From NCBI GenBank assembly GCA_021819105.1, contig JAKASK010000002.1, forward strand, positions 22,992 through 86,991: DNA of 64,000 nt, read 5' to 3'. The position numbers were made by a program, and so were the translations under genes. Source of the DNA: an archaeon. GTDB taxonomy: Archaea > Thermoproteota > Nitrososphaeria > Nitrososphaerales > Gagatemarchaeaceae. A model generated the notes under the pieces. It was not told the origin of the DNA. It searched no databases and was given only the letters and a program-made list of their open reading frames with translations. Below are positions 17,338 to 26,265 of this stretch, piece by piece; positions within the stretch are counted from its first letter, which is position 1, and each line of letters opens with the position of its first letter.

Positions 17338-18963
17338 TTGCCCAAGTATCTGTTCGTAACCGGTGGGGTCATGTCGGGGCTGGGCAAGGGCGTAGTCACT
17401 TCTTCTGTAGCCAAGCTTCTCCAACTCTCGGGGGCTCAGGTGACCTGCCTCAAGATAGACCCCTACCTCAACTTCGACGCCGGGACCATGAACCCCTACA
17501 CTCACGGCGAAGTGTTCGTGACCGACGACGGAGGGGAGACCGACATGGACATTGGGAACTACGAGCGTTTCCTCAACCGGAACCTGGCGAAGTCCAACAA
17601 CATAACCACGGGCCAGATCTACAAGAAGGTCATCGACGACGAAAGAAGGGGGAAGTTCCTAGGGAAGTCGGTCCAGATAATCCCCCACGTGACCGACGAG
17701 ATCAAGCGCAGGATACGGGAGCTGGCGACCAAGGAGGAGGTCGACATCCTGGTGGTCGAGTGCGGGGGGACCGTCGGGGACATCGAGAGCCTCCCGTTCC
17801 TGGAGGCGTTCAGGCAGATGCGGATGGAGGAGGGACCGTCGAAGACCCTCTTCATGCACGTGAGCCTCGCCCCGGAGCTGTCGGTGGTCGGCGAGATGAA
17901 GACGAAGCCCACTCAGCACAGCGTGCAGGAGATGAGGAGGATAGGCATCCAGCCCGACATCATTGTGATCAGAGGGACCAGGCCCCTGCCGATGGAAACG
18001 AAGGAGAAGATCTCTCTCTTCGCCAGCGTGCCCGCCGGGAGCGTGATTTCCGACCCTGACGTCGAGACAATCTACCGGGTACCCAGGCTCCTGGAGAAGG
18101 AGGGGCTGCTCAAGCCCATCCGCAAGCAGCTTGGAGTCCGCTCGAGGGTGGCCATGAGGGGGTGGAACGCTGTCGCCGACAGGTTCGTCGACCATCAGCT
18201 TACTGTGAGGATAGCGATGGTCGGGAAGTACGCGAACCTCGCCGACAGCTACGTAAGCGTCAACCAGGCGCTCTCTCACGCGGGAGCGGTCAACGGGGCG
18301 GGGACAAGGATATCATGGATAGAGTCGGAAGAGATAGAGAAGGACGAGTCGAAGCTGGGCCTGATCGATGCCTACGACGGCGTGGTCCTCCCGCAGGGGT
18401 TCGGGGGCAGGGGAGTCGAGGGAAAGATAGCGGCCGCAAACAGGGCACGGGTGGCCCAGGTGCCGTTCCTCGGGCTCTGCTACGGTTTCCAGTTGGCCAG
18501 CGTGTCGTTCGCGAGGCACGTACTCGGGCTGAAGGGAGCGAACTCCACAGAGGTCGACCCGGACACCCCCCACCCGGTCATACACCTCCTCCCGGAGCAG
18601 GCGCGGGTCAGGGACCTCGGGGGGACGATGAGGCTCGGAGGACATGACGTCTACATCAAGAAGCCGAGCAGGGCGTTCGAGATCTACCGGACCGACAAGA
18701 TCAGGGAAAGGCACAGGCACAGGTTCGAACTGAACCAGAAGTACATCAGGAAGTTCGAGGAGAAGGGGATGAGATACACGGCGTTCAGCGACAACGGGAG
18801 GAGGGCCGAGATCCTAGAGCTCGAGGGCCATCCATTCTACATGGGGACGCAGTACCACCCTGAGTATGTGAGCAGACCCGAGGCCCCTGAACCGATCTAC
18901 GTGTCGTTCGTCGAGGCATGCGTCAGGCGGGCCAGGCGGTCCGGGAAAGCAACGAAGGCCTGA
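17338..18963 (+). CDS. pyrG: CTP synthase
   Basis: 541 residues from TTG 17338, with TTAATTAA centred about 25 nt upstream. The synthetase domain starts [16 protein letters not shown] and contains [18 protein letters not shown] and [13 protein letters not shown]. The glutaminase domain has [12 protein letters not shown] and the nucleophile Cys in [11 protein letters not shown], with the His-Glu pair in GTQYHPEY. It aminates UTP to CTP using glutamine. Full length; converges on thiR with 3 nt between the stops. Confidence 0.97.
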   Translation: MPKYLFVTGGVMSGLGKGVVTSSVAKLLQLSGAQVTCLKIDPYLNFDAGTMNPYTHGEVFVTDDGGETDMDIGNYERFLNRNLAKSNNITTGQIYKKVIDDERRGKFLGKSVQIIPHVTDEIKRRIRELATKEEVDILVVECGGTVGDIESLPFLEAFRQMRMEEGPSKTLFMHVSLAPELSVVGEMKTKPTQHSVQEMRRIGIQPDIIVIRGTRPLPMETKEKISLFASVPAGSVISDPDVETIYRVPRLLEKEGLLKPIRKQLGVRSRVAMRGWNAVADRFVDHQLTVRIAMVGKYANLADSYVSVNQALSHAGAVNGAGTRISWIESEEIEKDESKLGLIDAYDGVVLPQGFGGRGVEGKIAAANRARVAQVPFLGLCYGFQLASVSFARHVLGLKGANSTEVDPDTPHPVIHLLPEQARVRDLGGTMRLGGHDVYIKKPSRAFEIYRTDKIRERHRHRFELNQKYIRKFEEKGMRYTAFSDNGRRAEILELEGHPFYMGTQYHPEYVSRPEAPEPIYVSFVEACVRRARRSGKATKA

Positions 18964-18966
18964 GCC

Positions 18967-19902
18967 CTAGCTCGCTGAGTATTCACCGGCGAGCCTGATC
19001 GCGAGCTCCGCCACGTCCCTGGCACCCCGGGCGAAGAGGTAGAGGTTGGGCTCGGTCCCGCCTCCGCCTTCGTCGATGACAGCGTCAAAGCGGCCCCGGG
19101 ACGTCCGCAGCTTCCTTTCGAAGGCGCTGAACGTGGGGTCGTCGACCCCGCTCCGAGGGACGCCGGATATGGGGAAGGTCCTGAGACCCGCCCTGCGCAG
19201 AACCCCTTCCATCCTGCGGTCGAAGCGGAGGTTGATGCAGGCCCGGAGCTCTGGCTGGCGAGACCTGGCGAGCAGGAGCATCCGAGCCATGTGGACCGAA
19301 GCGCCCGCCTCGGGCGGAAGCATCGCCTTCGCCCTCCCCTTCACCTTCACGATCCTGCCAGGGACGGCGACGACGTCTGACGGTGTGGCGGCGTCTCCCG
19401 CCGCGCAGGCGATGTTCACCGAGACCTCCGGCATGACCTCGGCGAAGTACTTCGAGCCTTCGAGCACCCTGACAGCCTCCGCCACCTCGGCCACCGCCGC
19501 TTCCTTCTCGCCCCCGCGGCGGCCATACTCGACGATGCAGAAGTCGCACCCTGCGAGAGACGGGTGGAGCCTACGGTGGGCGTCGCAGACGGAGCCGTTC
19601 CCCAGCAGCCCGGTCCATATCCCGGCCAGCGCCCTCACTCCGTCTGTGGGCCCCTTCGCGAGCGCGGTGGAGAGCTGAGAAGCGTACCTGTCGGCGTCAG
19701 GGCCGGCCACGCCCAGGGTCGACAGTCCCGCGTAGGTCTTCTTCCTGTCGGATGACAGGTAAATGCTGACCGAGGCCTGGGTAATCCCGAGGAGAGACGA
19801 GATCCTGTTCTGGGAGAGCCCCTGGGACCGGAGCCTGGCGGCTACGAGCTGGCGCATGGACGGAAGGAAGACCTGGGTCATGAGCTCGTCGGGGGGCTGC
19901 AT
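18967..19902 (-). CDS. thiR: ThiR-like thiamine regulator (HTH + ThiN domain)
   Basis: 311 residues. A helix-turn-helix is at about residues 16-50 (QGLSQNRISSLLGITQASVSIYLS). A cysteine pair follows in the linker (HPSLAGCDFC). Residues about 120-305 form a ThiN thiamine-phosphate-binding domain (VNIACAAGDAATPSDVVAVPGRI, MLPPEAGASVHMARMLLLA, RFDAVIDEGGGGTEPNLY). HTH-ThiN fusions are known as ThiR repressors of archaeal thiamine genes. It is divergent from a small membrane transporter across 53 bp that carry a near-palindromic candidate operator. The start is ATG 19902, 27 nt from the shared TATA box. Confidence 0.85.
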   Translation of the reverse strand: MQPPDELMTQVFLPSMRQLVAARLRSQGLSQNRISSLLGITQASVSIYLSSDRKKTYAGLSTLGVAGPDADRYASQLSTALAKGPTDGVRALAGIWTGLLGNGSVCDAHRRLHPSLAGCDFCIVEYGRRGGEKEAAVAEVAEAVRVLEGSKYFAEVMPEVSVNIACAAGDAATPSDVVAVPGRIVKVKGRAKAMLPPEAGASVHMARMLLLARSRQPELRACINLRFDRRMEGVLRRAGLRTFPISGVPRSGVDDPTFSAFERKLRTSRGRFDAVIDEGGGGTEPNLYLFARGARDVAELAIRLAGEYSAS

Positions 19903-19904
19903 GG

Positions 19905-19931
19905 TATAAGCGGTTTATTCACCGATTTATA
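19905..19931. promoter_or_regulatory. candidate ThiR operator (imperfect inverted repeat)
   Basis: Left half TATAAGCGGT (19905-19914) and right half ACCGATTTATA (19921-19931) are inverted copies with one extra base in the right half, separated by 6 bp. The site lies in the thiR/transporter divergent gap and overlaps the core promoter, so binding would be expected to block both genes. That it binds ThiR is inference. Confidence 0.5.
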
Positions 19932-19933
19932 AA
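19926..19933. promoter_or_regulatory. palindromic TATA box shared by thiR and the transporter
   Basis: TTTATAAA is a perfect palindrome centred 26.5 nt before ATG 19956 on the plus strand and 27.5 nt before ATG 19902 on the minus strand. Both distances fit leaderless transcription. Confidence 0.6.
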
Positions 19934-19955
19934 GGCGACCTGGACACGGGGGACC

Positions 19956-20534
19956 ATGGGGAATGCGGCAGGGGGCGTCGCTGGCTTCCGGGTCAGCGCC
20001 ACCGTCAACCTTGCCGTGGTCATAGTCTTCTCCGCGCTCATCGCGCTGGGGACCTTCCTTTCGATAAAGCTCCCGGTGCCGCTCGGAGAGATCACCTGGG
20101 CCCCCCCGGTCTACATGGCGCTGAGCATCCTCGGCGGCCCCTGGACCGGGTTCACGGCAACTGCCATAGGATCGTTCGTCGGAGAGTCGCTTAACGTCGC
20201 CTACCTCGGCTGGCCGGCGATCTACGCACCGGGGATAGTGTGGGCCCGTGCCCCCGAGGCTCTCATCATAGGGTGGGCGAGGAAGAAGGGGACGAAGGCC
20301 ATGGTCGCGGCGATGGTCGGAGCCACGGTGTTCGAGACCCTCCTGTTCTTCTTCCCCGACGCATTCTTCTACACCTACGGCCTGTTCGGCTACGGCAACT
20401 CCACGTCGTGGGCAAGCGGCTTCGCCCTGGCCTCGACGGACCTCCTCACCATGCTCGACCTGGCGTTCATCCCGGTCGCGCTCGTCCTGATCCGCGTCGC
20501 CCGGCCAGCGTTCAGGAGACTGGGCTACGGCTAG
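19956..20534 (+). CDS. ECF S-component-like membrane protein, candidate thiamine (precursor) transporter
   Basis: 192 residues with five or six hydrophobic helices (VNLAVVIVFSALIALGTFLS, LGGPWTGFTATAIGSFVGES, LDLAFIPVALVLIRVA). The LSILGGPWTGFTATAIG loop is of the ECF S-component type. Divergence from ThiR across one shared promoter makes thiamine or a precursor the likely substrate, by context. No ECF ATPase is present in the window. Confidence 0.65.
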   Translation: MGNAAGGVAGFRVSATVNLAVVIVFSALIALGTFLSIKLPVPLGEITWAPPVYMALSILGGPWTGFTATAIGSFVGESLNVAYLGWPAIYAPGIVWARAPEALIIGWARKKGTKAMVAAMVGATVFETLLFFFPDAFFYTYGLFGYGNSTSWASGFALASTDLLTMLDLAFIPVALVLIRVARPAFRRLGYG

Positions 20535-20545
20535 GGGCGGGACCG

Positions 20546-21595
20546 ATGCACCACGGAGGGAAGGAGAGAATCCCGTTCATGGAAAAGGTCGTCTACGCCA
20601 GCCTGGGCAAGAGGTCGGGCAGGGTGGTAGTGGGACCCGGGCTCGGACTCGACAACGGGGTGGTCTCCCTGGGGAGGGGCCGGGTCATGATCGTCACCGC
20701 GGACCCTGTTTCAGCGGTCCCGGCCTTCGGCATGAGGCTGTCGGCGTGGATGAGCGTCCACCTCATCGCCTCGGACTTCACGGCGTCGGGCGCAGACCCC
20801 CAGTTCGCGGCCTTTGCATACAACTTCCCCCCGTCCATGACCCCGGACCAGAAAGAGGGCTTCGTCCGCGCCGTGGGGGCGGAGTGCAGCCGCCTGGGGG
20901 TCGCCATCGTCGCGGGCCATACCGGTAGCTATCCGGGGGGAGGGTTCACGGTAATCGGCTCCGGGGTCATGTTCGGCACCTCCCCCCGCGACGGCTATGT
21001 CACTCCGTCCATGGCGCGGGTGGGGGACAGGATACTGATGACCAAGCATGCCGCCATCGAAGCGACATCCACACTGGCACGCTCGTTCCCTCGCTACCTG
21101 GGCGAGAGGGTTGGGACTGACGCCGTGAGGAGGGCGAGCTCGATGACCAGGCTGTGCACGACCGTGGAGGACGCCCGGACGGCCAGAGGAGCGGGGCTGG
21201 GGGGCGAGGGGGTGTCGTCCATGCATGACGCGACCGAAGGCGGAGTCCTGGGGGCGCTGCAGGAGATGGCTACGGCGTCGGCGAAGGCGTTCGTGGTGGA
21301 CCCTGGGAAGGTCAGGGTGACGGACGAAGCAAAAGCTGTCTGCGAAGCGTTTGGAATCGACCCGCTGGGAACCATGGGAGAGGGGGCGCTGTTGCTCACC
21401 TGCGCCCGGGAGAGGGTTCCGGAGGTCGAGAGGCGGATGTCCCGGGCCGCCATCCCGGTCACCGAGGTAGGCTACGTCAGGGCCGGGAGAGGGCTCTGGC
21501 TCGCGCGGAGGGGTGGAAGGACCCGTCTCGAGGTCGCCGGGCCCGACGGTTTCTGGGCGGCCTACGACCGGGCTTCGGGCCACGGGCTGTGCTGA
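20546..21595 (+). CDS. AIR synthase-related (PurM/ThiL/HypE-fold) protein
   Basis: 349 residues from ATG 20546, 11 nt after the transporter stop; ATG 20579 is an alternative start. The N-terminal half contains VMIVTADPVSAVPAFGMRLS and an ASDFTASGADPQF segment like the HypE/ThiL ATP-binding dimer domain. The C-terminal half has GEGVSSMHDATEGGVLGALQEMA and GTMGEGALLLTC. It belongs to the PurM-like ATP-dependent enzyme superfamily. Cotranscription with a thiamine-linked transporter suggests a ThiL-like role (thiamine phosphate kinase), but the ThiL GDDAAV signature is absent, so this is only a possibility. Confidence 0.72.
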   Translation: MHHGGKERIPFMEKVVYASLGKRSGRVVVGPGLGLDNGVVSLGRGRVMIVTADPVSAVPAFGMRLSAWMSVHLIASDFTASGADPQFAAFAYNFPPSMTPDQKEGFVRAVGAECSRLGVAIVAGHTGSYPGGGFTVIGSGVMFGTSPRDGYVTPSMARVGDRILMTKHAAIEATSTLARSFPRYLGERVGTDAVRRASSMTRLCTTVEDARTARGAGLGGEGVSSMHDATEGGVLGALQEMATASAKAFVVDPGKVRVTDEAKAVCEAFGIDPLGTMGEGALLLTCARERVPEVERRMSRAAIPVTEVGYVRAGRGLWLARRGGRTRLEVAGPDGFWAAYDRASGHGLC

Positions 21596-21641
21596 GCGTG
21601 CGCGGAAAGCTCATTTAGATTGCCCTCAGGGCACAGGCCCG

Positions 21642-22331
21642 ATGCCGAAGCAGGGGCTCCCGCTCCCTGAAGAGTTCGCGAAGAGGATCCACAACACTCT
21701 CGTGGCGCCCGAGGCCACCCTCGCCGAGCTGGAAGCATTCTGCAGAGAAGCAGTCGCATACAGGTTCGGTGCCGTGGTGGTCCAGGGCTGCTGGGTCAGC
21801 GAAGCCAGGAAGGCCCTTGGCGACTCGGTGCAGCTGTCGGTGGGGGTTGGGTTCCCCATGGGAGGGGTGTCGACCAAGGCGAAGATCCTCGAGATCGAGG
21901 AATCGTCCCGGCTCGGGGCCGATATGTTCGACGTCATGCCCAACATCGGATATCTGAAATCCGGGATGCAGGAGCGGTTCAGCGAGGACGTCGCAGCCAT
22001 GGTCCGGGCTGCTGGAGGGCGGCCCGTCAGGGTGATGCTGGAGTTCGCGATCCTAGACAGGGAGCAGAAGGTCTTGGCGGCTAGGCTCAGCGAAGAGGCA
22101 GGGGTCGCCGGGGTGAAGAACTCGAGCGGCTGGGGGAGGGGAGGCCCCGCCACCGTCGACGACATCAGGCTCCTCAGAGAGACGGTCAGCAAGAGGGTGC
22201 ACGTGAAGGCTTCTGGGGGGATCAGAAACCTCGACACGGCACTGGCCCTGGTCGACGCGGGGGCTGACTACCTGGGCACCCGGGCCGGGGTGGCGATAAT
22301 CGACGAACTGAAGGAGCGCCTCGCCGGGTGA
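21642..22331 (+). CDS. deoC: deoxyribose-phosphate aldolase
   Basis: 229 residues from ATG 21642, with a TTTAGA box 25 nt upstream. The Schiff-base lysine lies in AGVKNSSGWGRGG, where the family usually has VKTSTG. A second conserved Lys is in VHVKASGGIRN. The protein cleaves 2-deoxyribose 5-phosphate to glyceraldehyde 3-phosphate and acetaldehyde. Its stop overlaps the start of the ribokinase (GTGA), so the two are cotranslated. Confidence 0.92.
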   Translation: MPKQGLPLPEEFAKRIHNTLVAPEATLAELEAFCREAVAYRFGAVVVQGCWVSEARKALGDSVQLSVGVGFPMGGVSTKAKILEIEESSRLGADMFDVMPNIGYLKSGMQERFSEDVAAMVRAAGGRPVRVMLEFAILDREQKVLAARLSEEAGVAGVKNSSGWGRGGPATVDDIRLLRETVSKRVHVKASGGIRNLDTALALVDAGADYLGTRAGVAIIDELKERLAG

Positions 22332-23236
22332 AACCCATCACCGTGGTGGGGAGCTACCTCACGGGCCTCACCATGAGGGTCGCAAGGCTCCCCAAGCCAG
22401 GGGAGACAGTGGTGGGGTACGACTATGCCGCTGTCCCCGGGGGGAAGGGGTCGAACCAGGCCATCGCGGCCAGGAGGCTCGGCGCCCGGGTGAACTTCGT
22501 CGGGCGCATCGGGGAAGACGAAAGGGGAGATGCGGCGGTCGAGCTGTGGAAGGCTGAAGGGGTCGACGCCGACCTCGTGGGCAGGTCCAGGACCCCCACC
22601 GGGCTCGGGTTCGTGATGGTCGACGGTGACGGGGCCAACGCAATTGCCATCGACCCCGGCGCCAACGGCGAGGTGGGGCCGGAAGACCTTGGGAGGGCAG
22701 ACTCGGTGCTTTCGGCGTCGGGGCTGGTGCTCCTCCAGCTGGAAATCCCGCACCTCACGATGGAGGCTGCGGCCAAGAGAGCCAGGGAGCACGGGGCCAA
22801 GGTGATACTGAACCCGGCCCCCGGCATGCGAGCGGACGAGCTCAGGCTGGAGGACGTGGACATCATCACTCCCAACGAGGAGGAGTTCAGCGTCCTGACC
22901 GGGACCGCCGACTTGGACTCGGGGGCCAGGGCCCTCCTTGCGCTGGGGCCCAAGGGGGTGGTGGTAACGCTTGGCGCCCGCGGAGCCAGAGTCGTGACCT
23001 CCGGCGACTCCTACACGGTCCCTGCGCCGGCCGTCAGGGTCGTGGATACGACGGGGGCCGGCGACGCGTTCAACGGGGCCCTGGCTGTCGCCCTCTCCGA
23101 GGGGGAGCCGCTGCGGCAGGCGGTGCGTTTCGCCAACTGCGCCGGCGCGCTGAGCGTGTCGAAGCCAGAGGTGGTCGCCTCGCTCCCTCGGAGGGCCGAG
23201 GTGGACGAGTTCATCAGAAACGACGTGCTCGAGTAG
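22328..23236 (+). CDS. rbsK: ribokinase (PfkB family)
   Basis: 302 residues from GTG 22328. Family signatures are YAAVPGGKGSNQAIAARRLGA at the N-terminus and VVDTTGAGDAFNGALAVAL at the C-terminus, the latter with the catalytic Asp. IITPNEEEFSVLTG is the expected middle motif. It phosphorylates ribose or deoxyribose. The 4-bp overlap with deoC suggests that it supplies the aldolase substrate. Confidence 0.9.
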   Translation: MKPITVVGSYLTGLTMRVARLPKPGETVVGYDYAAVPGGKGSNQAIAARRLGARVNFVGRIGEDERGDAAVELWKAEGVDADLVGRSRTPTGLGFVMVDGDGANAIAIDPGANGEVGPEDLGRADSVLSASGLVLLQLEIPHLTMEAAAKRAREHGAKVILNPAPGMRADELRLEDVDIITPNEEEFSVLTGTADLDSGARALLALGPKGVVVTLGARGARVVTSGDSYTVPAPAVRVVDTTGAGDAFNGALAVALSEGEPLRQAVRFANCAGALSVSKPEVVASLPRRAEVDEFIRNDVLE

Positions 23237-24181
23237 TCAGACGGGTCCGCCGCTCAGCGTCCTGTAGAGCATCTCGCGGAACAGCTTCTGCGACGCTTCA
23301 TAGACCACGTCCACGTTGGGCTTCTTCCCCAGGACCCCGCGCTCGTCCACAACCGTCGCCCCGCGGGACGGCCCGTCGGTGCTGTCCACCTCGACGAACT
23401 TCTTTCTGACGTCCGAGGCCACCCGGGGGTTGAGCACCATCGACATGGTAAGGCTGTCCGTGCACTCTGTCCCGTCCAGGCCGTAGGTCCTCTTCGTGAA
23501 CCGCCGCACCTCCCTGTTGACCGCCAGGAAGAACTTCGACTCGCCGGTCCCCATCGCTTCGATTCGGTCTAGCTCACGGGCGCCGAGGAACCCCCGCCTC
23601 ATGCAGATCTCCCAGCCCACCATGGTCGCCGGGAGCCCCGATTCGAACACGATCCTGGCGGCGTCGGGGTCGACCCAGATGTTGAACTCCGCCGCCGGGG
23701 TAACGTTTCCCAGGTACTGGTTCGATCCTCCCATGAAGTAGAACCTCCTGACCTTCTTCACTATCCCAGGGTCCTTCCTGATGGCGATGGCGAGGTTGGT
23801 CATCGGGGCTATCTCGACGAGGTCGATCTCCCCCGGGTTGCTGTTGATCGTGTCGACTATCGCATCGACCGCATGGGTTGTCTCCGGCCTCTGCTTCGCC
23901 TTCGGGAAATAGGAGCCCCCCATGCCGTCGTTGCCGTGGACTTCCTTCGCGGTCCTCCACTCCTTGAGCAGGGGGTGCGTTGAACCCGGATAGACCGGGA
24001 CCTTGCCCGACCTCCCAGCGACCTGGACCGTATAGAGCGCGTTCTCCACCTGCTGCTCGAAGTCCACGTTGCCGCAGTTGATCGTGATGCCCTCGAGCAC
24101 CGCGTCCCTGGCCCTCAGGGCCATCAGGATGGCTATGGTGTCGTCCCCGGCGGTGTCTGTGTCCAGCAGGAGCCTCCGCAC
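23237..24181 (-). CDS. inosine-uridine-type nucleoside hydrolase
   Basis: 314 residues from GTG 24181, chosen because the conserved motif LLLDTDTAGDDTIAILMAL starts 3 residues later and a TTCTTATC box lies 27 nt upstream. The DTDxxxDD calcium site is complete. ITINCGNVDFEQQVENAL, VEIAPMTNLAIAI and EFNIWVDPDAARIVFESG are further family motifs. It releases the free base and ribose from nucleosides, feeding the ribokinase. The gene is convergent with and directly abuts rbsK. Confidence 0.88.
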   Translation of the reverse strand: MRRLLLDTDTAGDDTIAILMALRARDAVLEGITINCGNVDFEQQVENALYTVQVAGRSGKVPVYPGSTHPLLKEWRTAKEVHGNDGMGGSYFPKAKQRPETTHAVDAIVDTINSNPGEIDLVEIAPMTNLAIAIRKDPGIVKKVRRFYFMGGSNQYLGNVTPAAEFNIWVDPDAARIVFESGLPATMVGWEICMRRGFLGARELDRIEAMGTGESKFFLAVNREVRRFTKRTYGLDGTECTDSLTMSMVLNPRVASDVRKKFVEVDSTDGPSRGATVVDERGVLGKKPNVDVVYEASQKLFREMLYRTLSGGPV

Positions 24182-24266
24182 GGCAGAGGTCCCACTCCCA
24201 GGATGATAAGAAACCTGCGCCGCGAGGACTTTAATCGGGCCACCCACCGCGGCGACCTGAAGCGGA

Positions 24267-25154
24267 GTGTCGAGCACGGAAAGGGCGGCGAGGGCGCTGA
24301 AGTCCCTCAAGGACGAGGAGTGGAGGACGCTGGCGGGGCTCGAACGCTCGGCCGCGGGGTCTGGGACCTCCGACCTCGGGAGGCTGGCACGCATGAGCAG
24401 GCTCCCGCCCGACAGGGTCAGGTTCGCCACCGACGCCCTCGAGAAGAAGGGGCTCGCGAAGCGGAAGGGGAAGGGGTACGCGCTCACAATAGAGGGGGTG
24501 GAGGCCATGGCGCTGAAGGACTACGTGAAGAAGGACCTGATCTTCGCGCTGGGGGCGGTAATAGCGAAGGGGAAGGAGTCGGACGTCTACGAAGCGCTGA
24601 CGGAGGAGGGGACGGCCTACGCCCTCAAGCTCTACAAGATCGGAAGGGTCAGCTTCACAAGCGTGAGGAAGAAGCGGGCGAGTGAGCCGGCTGAGTTCAG
24701 GAGCTGGATGACCGCGAACTACGACGCGGCCAGGAGAGAGTACCACGCCCTGAAGAAGCTCGAGGGGCTTTCGTCTGTCTTCCCCAGGGCTGTGTCATAC
24801 AGCAGGAGCACCGTGCTTCTGGAGGAACTTTCGGGGGTGAGGCTCTCGCAGAGGCCCGAGCTGGTCGACCCGGCGGCGACCCTGAAGAAGACCATCGAAT
24901 CGATGAGGACCGCGTTCATAGAGGGCGGGCTGGTGAACGCAGACCTCAGCGAGTACAACATACTCACAGACGGGGCTTCGGTCTGGCTCATCGACTGGCC
25001 CCAGGCGGTCGAAGCGGCCCACCCCAACAGCATGGACCTGCTCTTGCACGATGTGAGGGCGGTCACGGCGTTCTTCGCGAGGGCGTACGGAATCGAGTCG
25101 GACTTCCAGAAGGACTTCGACTACGTGAGCGGGAAGTCGGCGGTGCCGGAGTAG
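24267..25154 (+). CDS. rio2: Rio2-type serine kinase
   Basis: 295 residues from GTG 24267. Residues about 15-85 form a winged helix-turn-helix, as in Rio2. The kinase domain has the P-loop KGKESDVYEA, the lysine motif ALKLYKIGRVSFTSVRKKR, the catalytic loop VNADLSEYNIL (Asp and Asn) and the metal-binding LIDWPQAV. Rio2 takes part in the final steps of small-ribosomal-subunit maturation. Full length for archaea. Confidence 0.94.
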   Translation: MSSTERAARALKSLKDEEWRTLAGLERSAAGSGTSDLGRLARMSRLPPDRVRFATDALEKKGLAKRKGKGYALTIEGVEAMALKDYVKKDLIFALGAVIAKGKESDVYEALTEEGTAYALKLYKIGRVSFTSVRKKRASEPAEFRSWMTANYDAARREYHALKKLEGLSSVFPRAVSYSRSTVLLEELSGVRLSQRPELVDPAATLKKTIESMRTAFIEGGLVNADLSEYNILTDGASVWLIDWPQAVEAAHPNSMDLLLHDVRAVTAFFARAYGIESDFQKDFDYVSGKSAVPE

Positions 25155-25192
25155 AATCGGCTTCCTCTGCGCGGTCGACTGGGCTCTTCGCC

Positions 25193-25453
25193 CTAGAGCC
25201 TGTCTTCTATCTTGACGTAGAGTACGTTGTTGCCCCTGATTACGACCTTGCCGTAGTTGGCGACCTTGGCTCCGTTCTCGGACTCCTCGGCGTCTGTAAG
25301 TATCACATTCATGTAGGGATCGACGTTAGACATCTTCCCTCTGTATTCTATCTCGTTCTTGAGCCTCACCGACACCACTTTGTTCGCCGCCCTTTGGAGG
25401 ACGTTGAGCGGGCGCTTGGTCTGTTGGGGAGGTTGAGACGGCTGGGGAGTCAC
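25193..25453 (-). CDS. Sm-like archaeal protein (Lsm)
   Basis: 86 residues from GTG 25453. A proline/glutamine-rich N-terminal tail of 12 residues precedes the Sm fold. Sm1 is VSVRLKNEIEYRGKMSNVDPYMNVIL and Sm2 is VVIRGNNVLYVKIED. The RGN of Sm2 and the DPYMN loop form the oligo-U binding site. It assembles into heptamers that bind U-rich RNA. Longer in-frame starts up to 25741 lack conserved content. An AT-rich box at 25484-25493 lies upstream. Confidence 0.93.
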   Translation of the reverse strand: MTPQPSQPPQQTKRPLNVLQRAANKVVSVRLKNEIEYRGKMSNVDPYMNVILTDAEESENGAKVANYGKVVIRGNNVLYVKIEDRL

Positions 25454-25483
25454 TGCGAACTTTTTCTCCGGGCCCCGAATCAC

Positions 25484-25493
25484 AGTTAAAAAG
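25484..25493. promoter_or_regulatory. AT-rich core promoter between lsm and radB
   Basis: AGTTAAAAAG centred near 25488 lies 26 nt before the radB TTG at 25514 and about 35 nt before the lsm GTG at 25453. It is the only AT-rich stretch in the 60-bp divergent gap. A leaderless radB transcript and a lsm transcript with an 8-nt leader would follow. Confidence 0.5.
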
Positions 25494-25513
25494 ACATCGG
25501 TGATGAAACGAGT

Positions 25514-26245
25514 TTGAAAGTGGAGGTCGGGGAGAAAACGGCAGGGTCGGTGGAAACTGCGGCAGGGTCCCTGGGGAGGGTCGCGTCGTTCCCGTTCTTC
25601 GGCTCGGGGTCGGAGAAGCTGGACTCGCTGCTCGGAGGAGGGTATAGGGCCGGGACACTGACAGAGATCTTCGGGAGGAGCAACACCGGGAAGTCCCAGC
25701 TGGCCGTCCAGGCTGCGCTGGAGGCGGGGAGGTTGGGCCACCGGACCCTCTACCTGGACACCGAAGGGTCGTTCAGGCCCGAGAGGCTGGAGCAGATCGC
25801 CTTCGCCCGGGGCTGGGATACCAAGGGGCTCCTTGAGAGGGTCGTCTACGCGAGGTCCAGCACAGCGGCCGAGCAGATGGAGGCGGTCAGGCGGATGCAG
25901 GACAGGGAGGCGACCGCGCCCTGCAGGCTGGTGGTCGTCGACACTTTGACACGGAACTTCTCAGTTGAGCTCCCCGGAGCCTCGAACATGGCGAGCAGGC
26001 AGGGCGCCATCGACGTGCACCTGAGCGAGATGGCCAGGGACGCCTACATCAACGGCAGGGCCTACATCCTGACAAACAGGGTCACTTTCGGTCCGACGCA
26101 CGACGTGCGCATCGGAGGGAGGACCGTGGAACAGATGGTGAACGCTTCGATCATCCTCGAGAGAGAAGGCCAGAAGGTGAGGGCGACCCGGACCGACTCG
26201 GGACGGTCGGCCCAGCTCGAGATGAGTGGAGCCGGCGTCGCCTGA
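25514..26245 (+). CDS. radB: RadA paralogue (RadB-like recombinase)
   Basis: 243 residues from TTG 25514. Walker A GRSNTGKSQ is at about residues 54-62 and Walker B at CRLVVVDTLT. TLYLDTEGSFRPERLEQIA matches RadA/Rad51. The N-terminal HhH domain of RadA is missing, which is typical of the short paralogues RadB and aRadC. It likely assists recombinational repair with the full-length RadA at 56-57 kb. Confidence 0.87.
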   Translation: MKVEVGEKTAGSVETAAGSLGRVASFPFFGSGSEKLDSLLGGGYRAGTLTEIFGRSNTGKSQLAVQAALEAGRLGHRTLYLDTEGSFRPERLEQIAFARGWDTKGLLERVVYARSSTAAEQMEAVRRMQDREATAPCRLVVVDTLTRNFSVELPGASNMASRQGAIDVHLSEMARDAYINGRAYILTNRVTFGPTHDVRIGGRTVEQMVNASIILEREGQKVRATRTDSGRSAQLEMSGAGVA

Positions 26246-26265
26246 CGAGGCGCCCCCCGTTACCG

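Noticed and set aside
24182..24508. N-terminal extension of the nucleoside hydrolase.
   Set aside because: It is antisense to the Rio2 gene and not conserved; the DTDxxxDD motif must be near the N-terminus.
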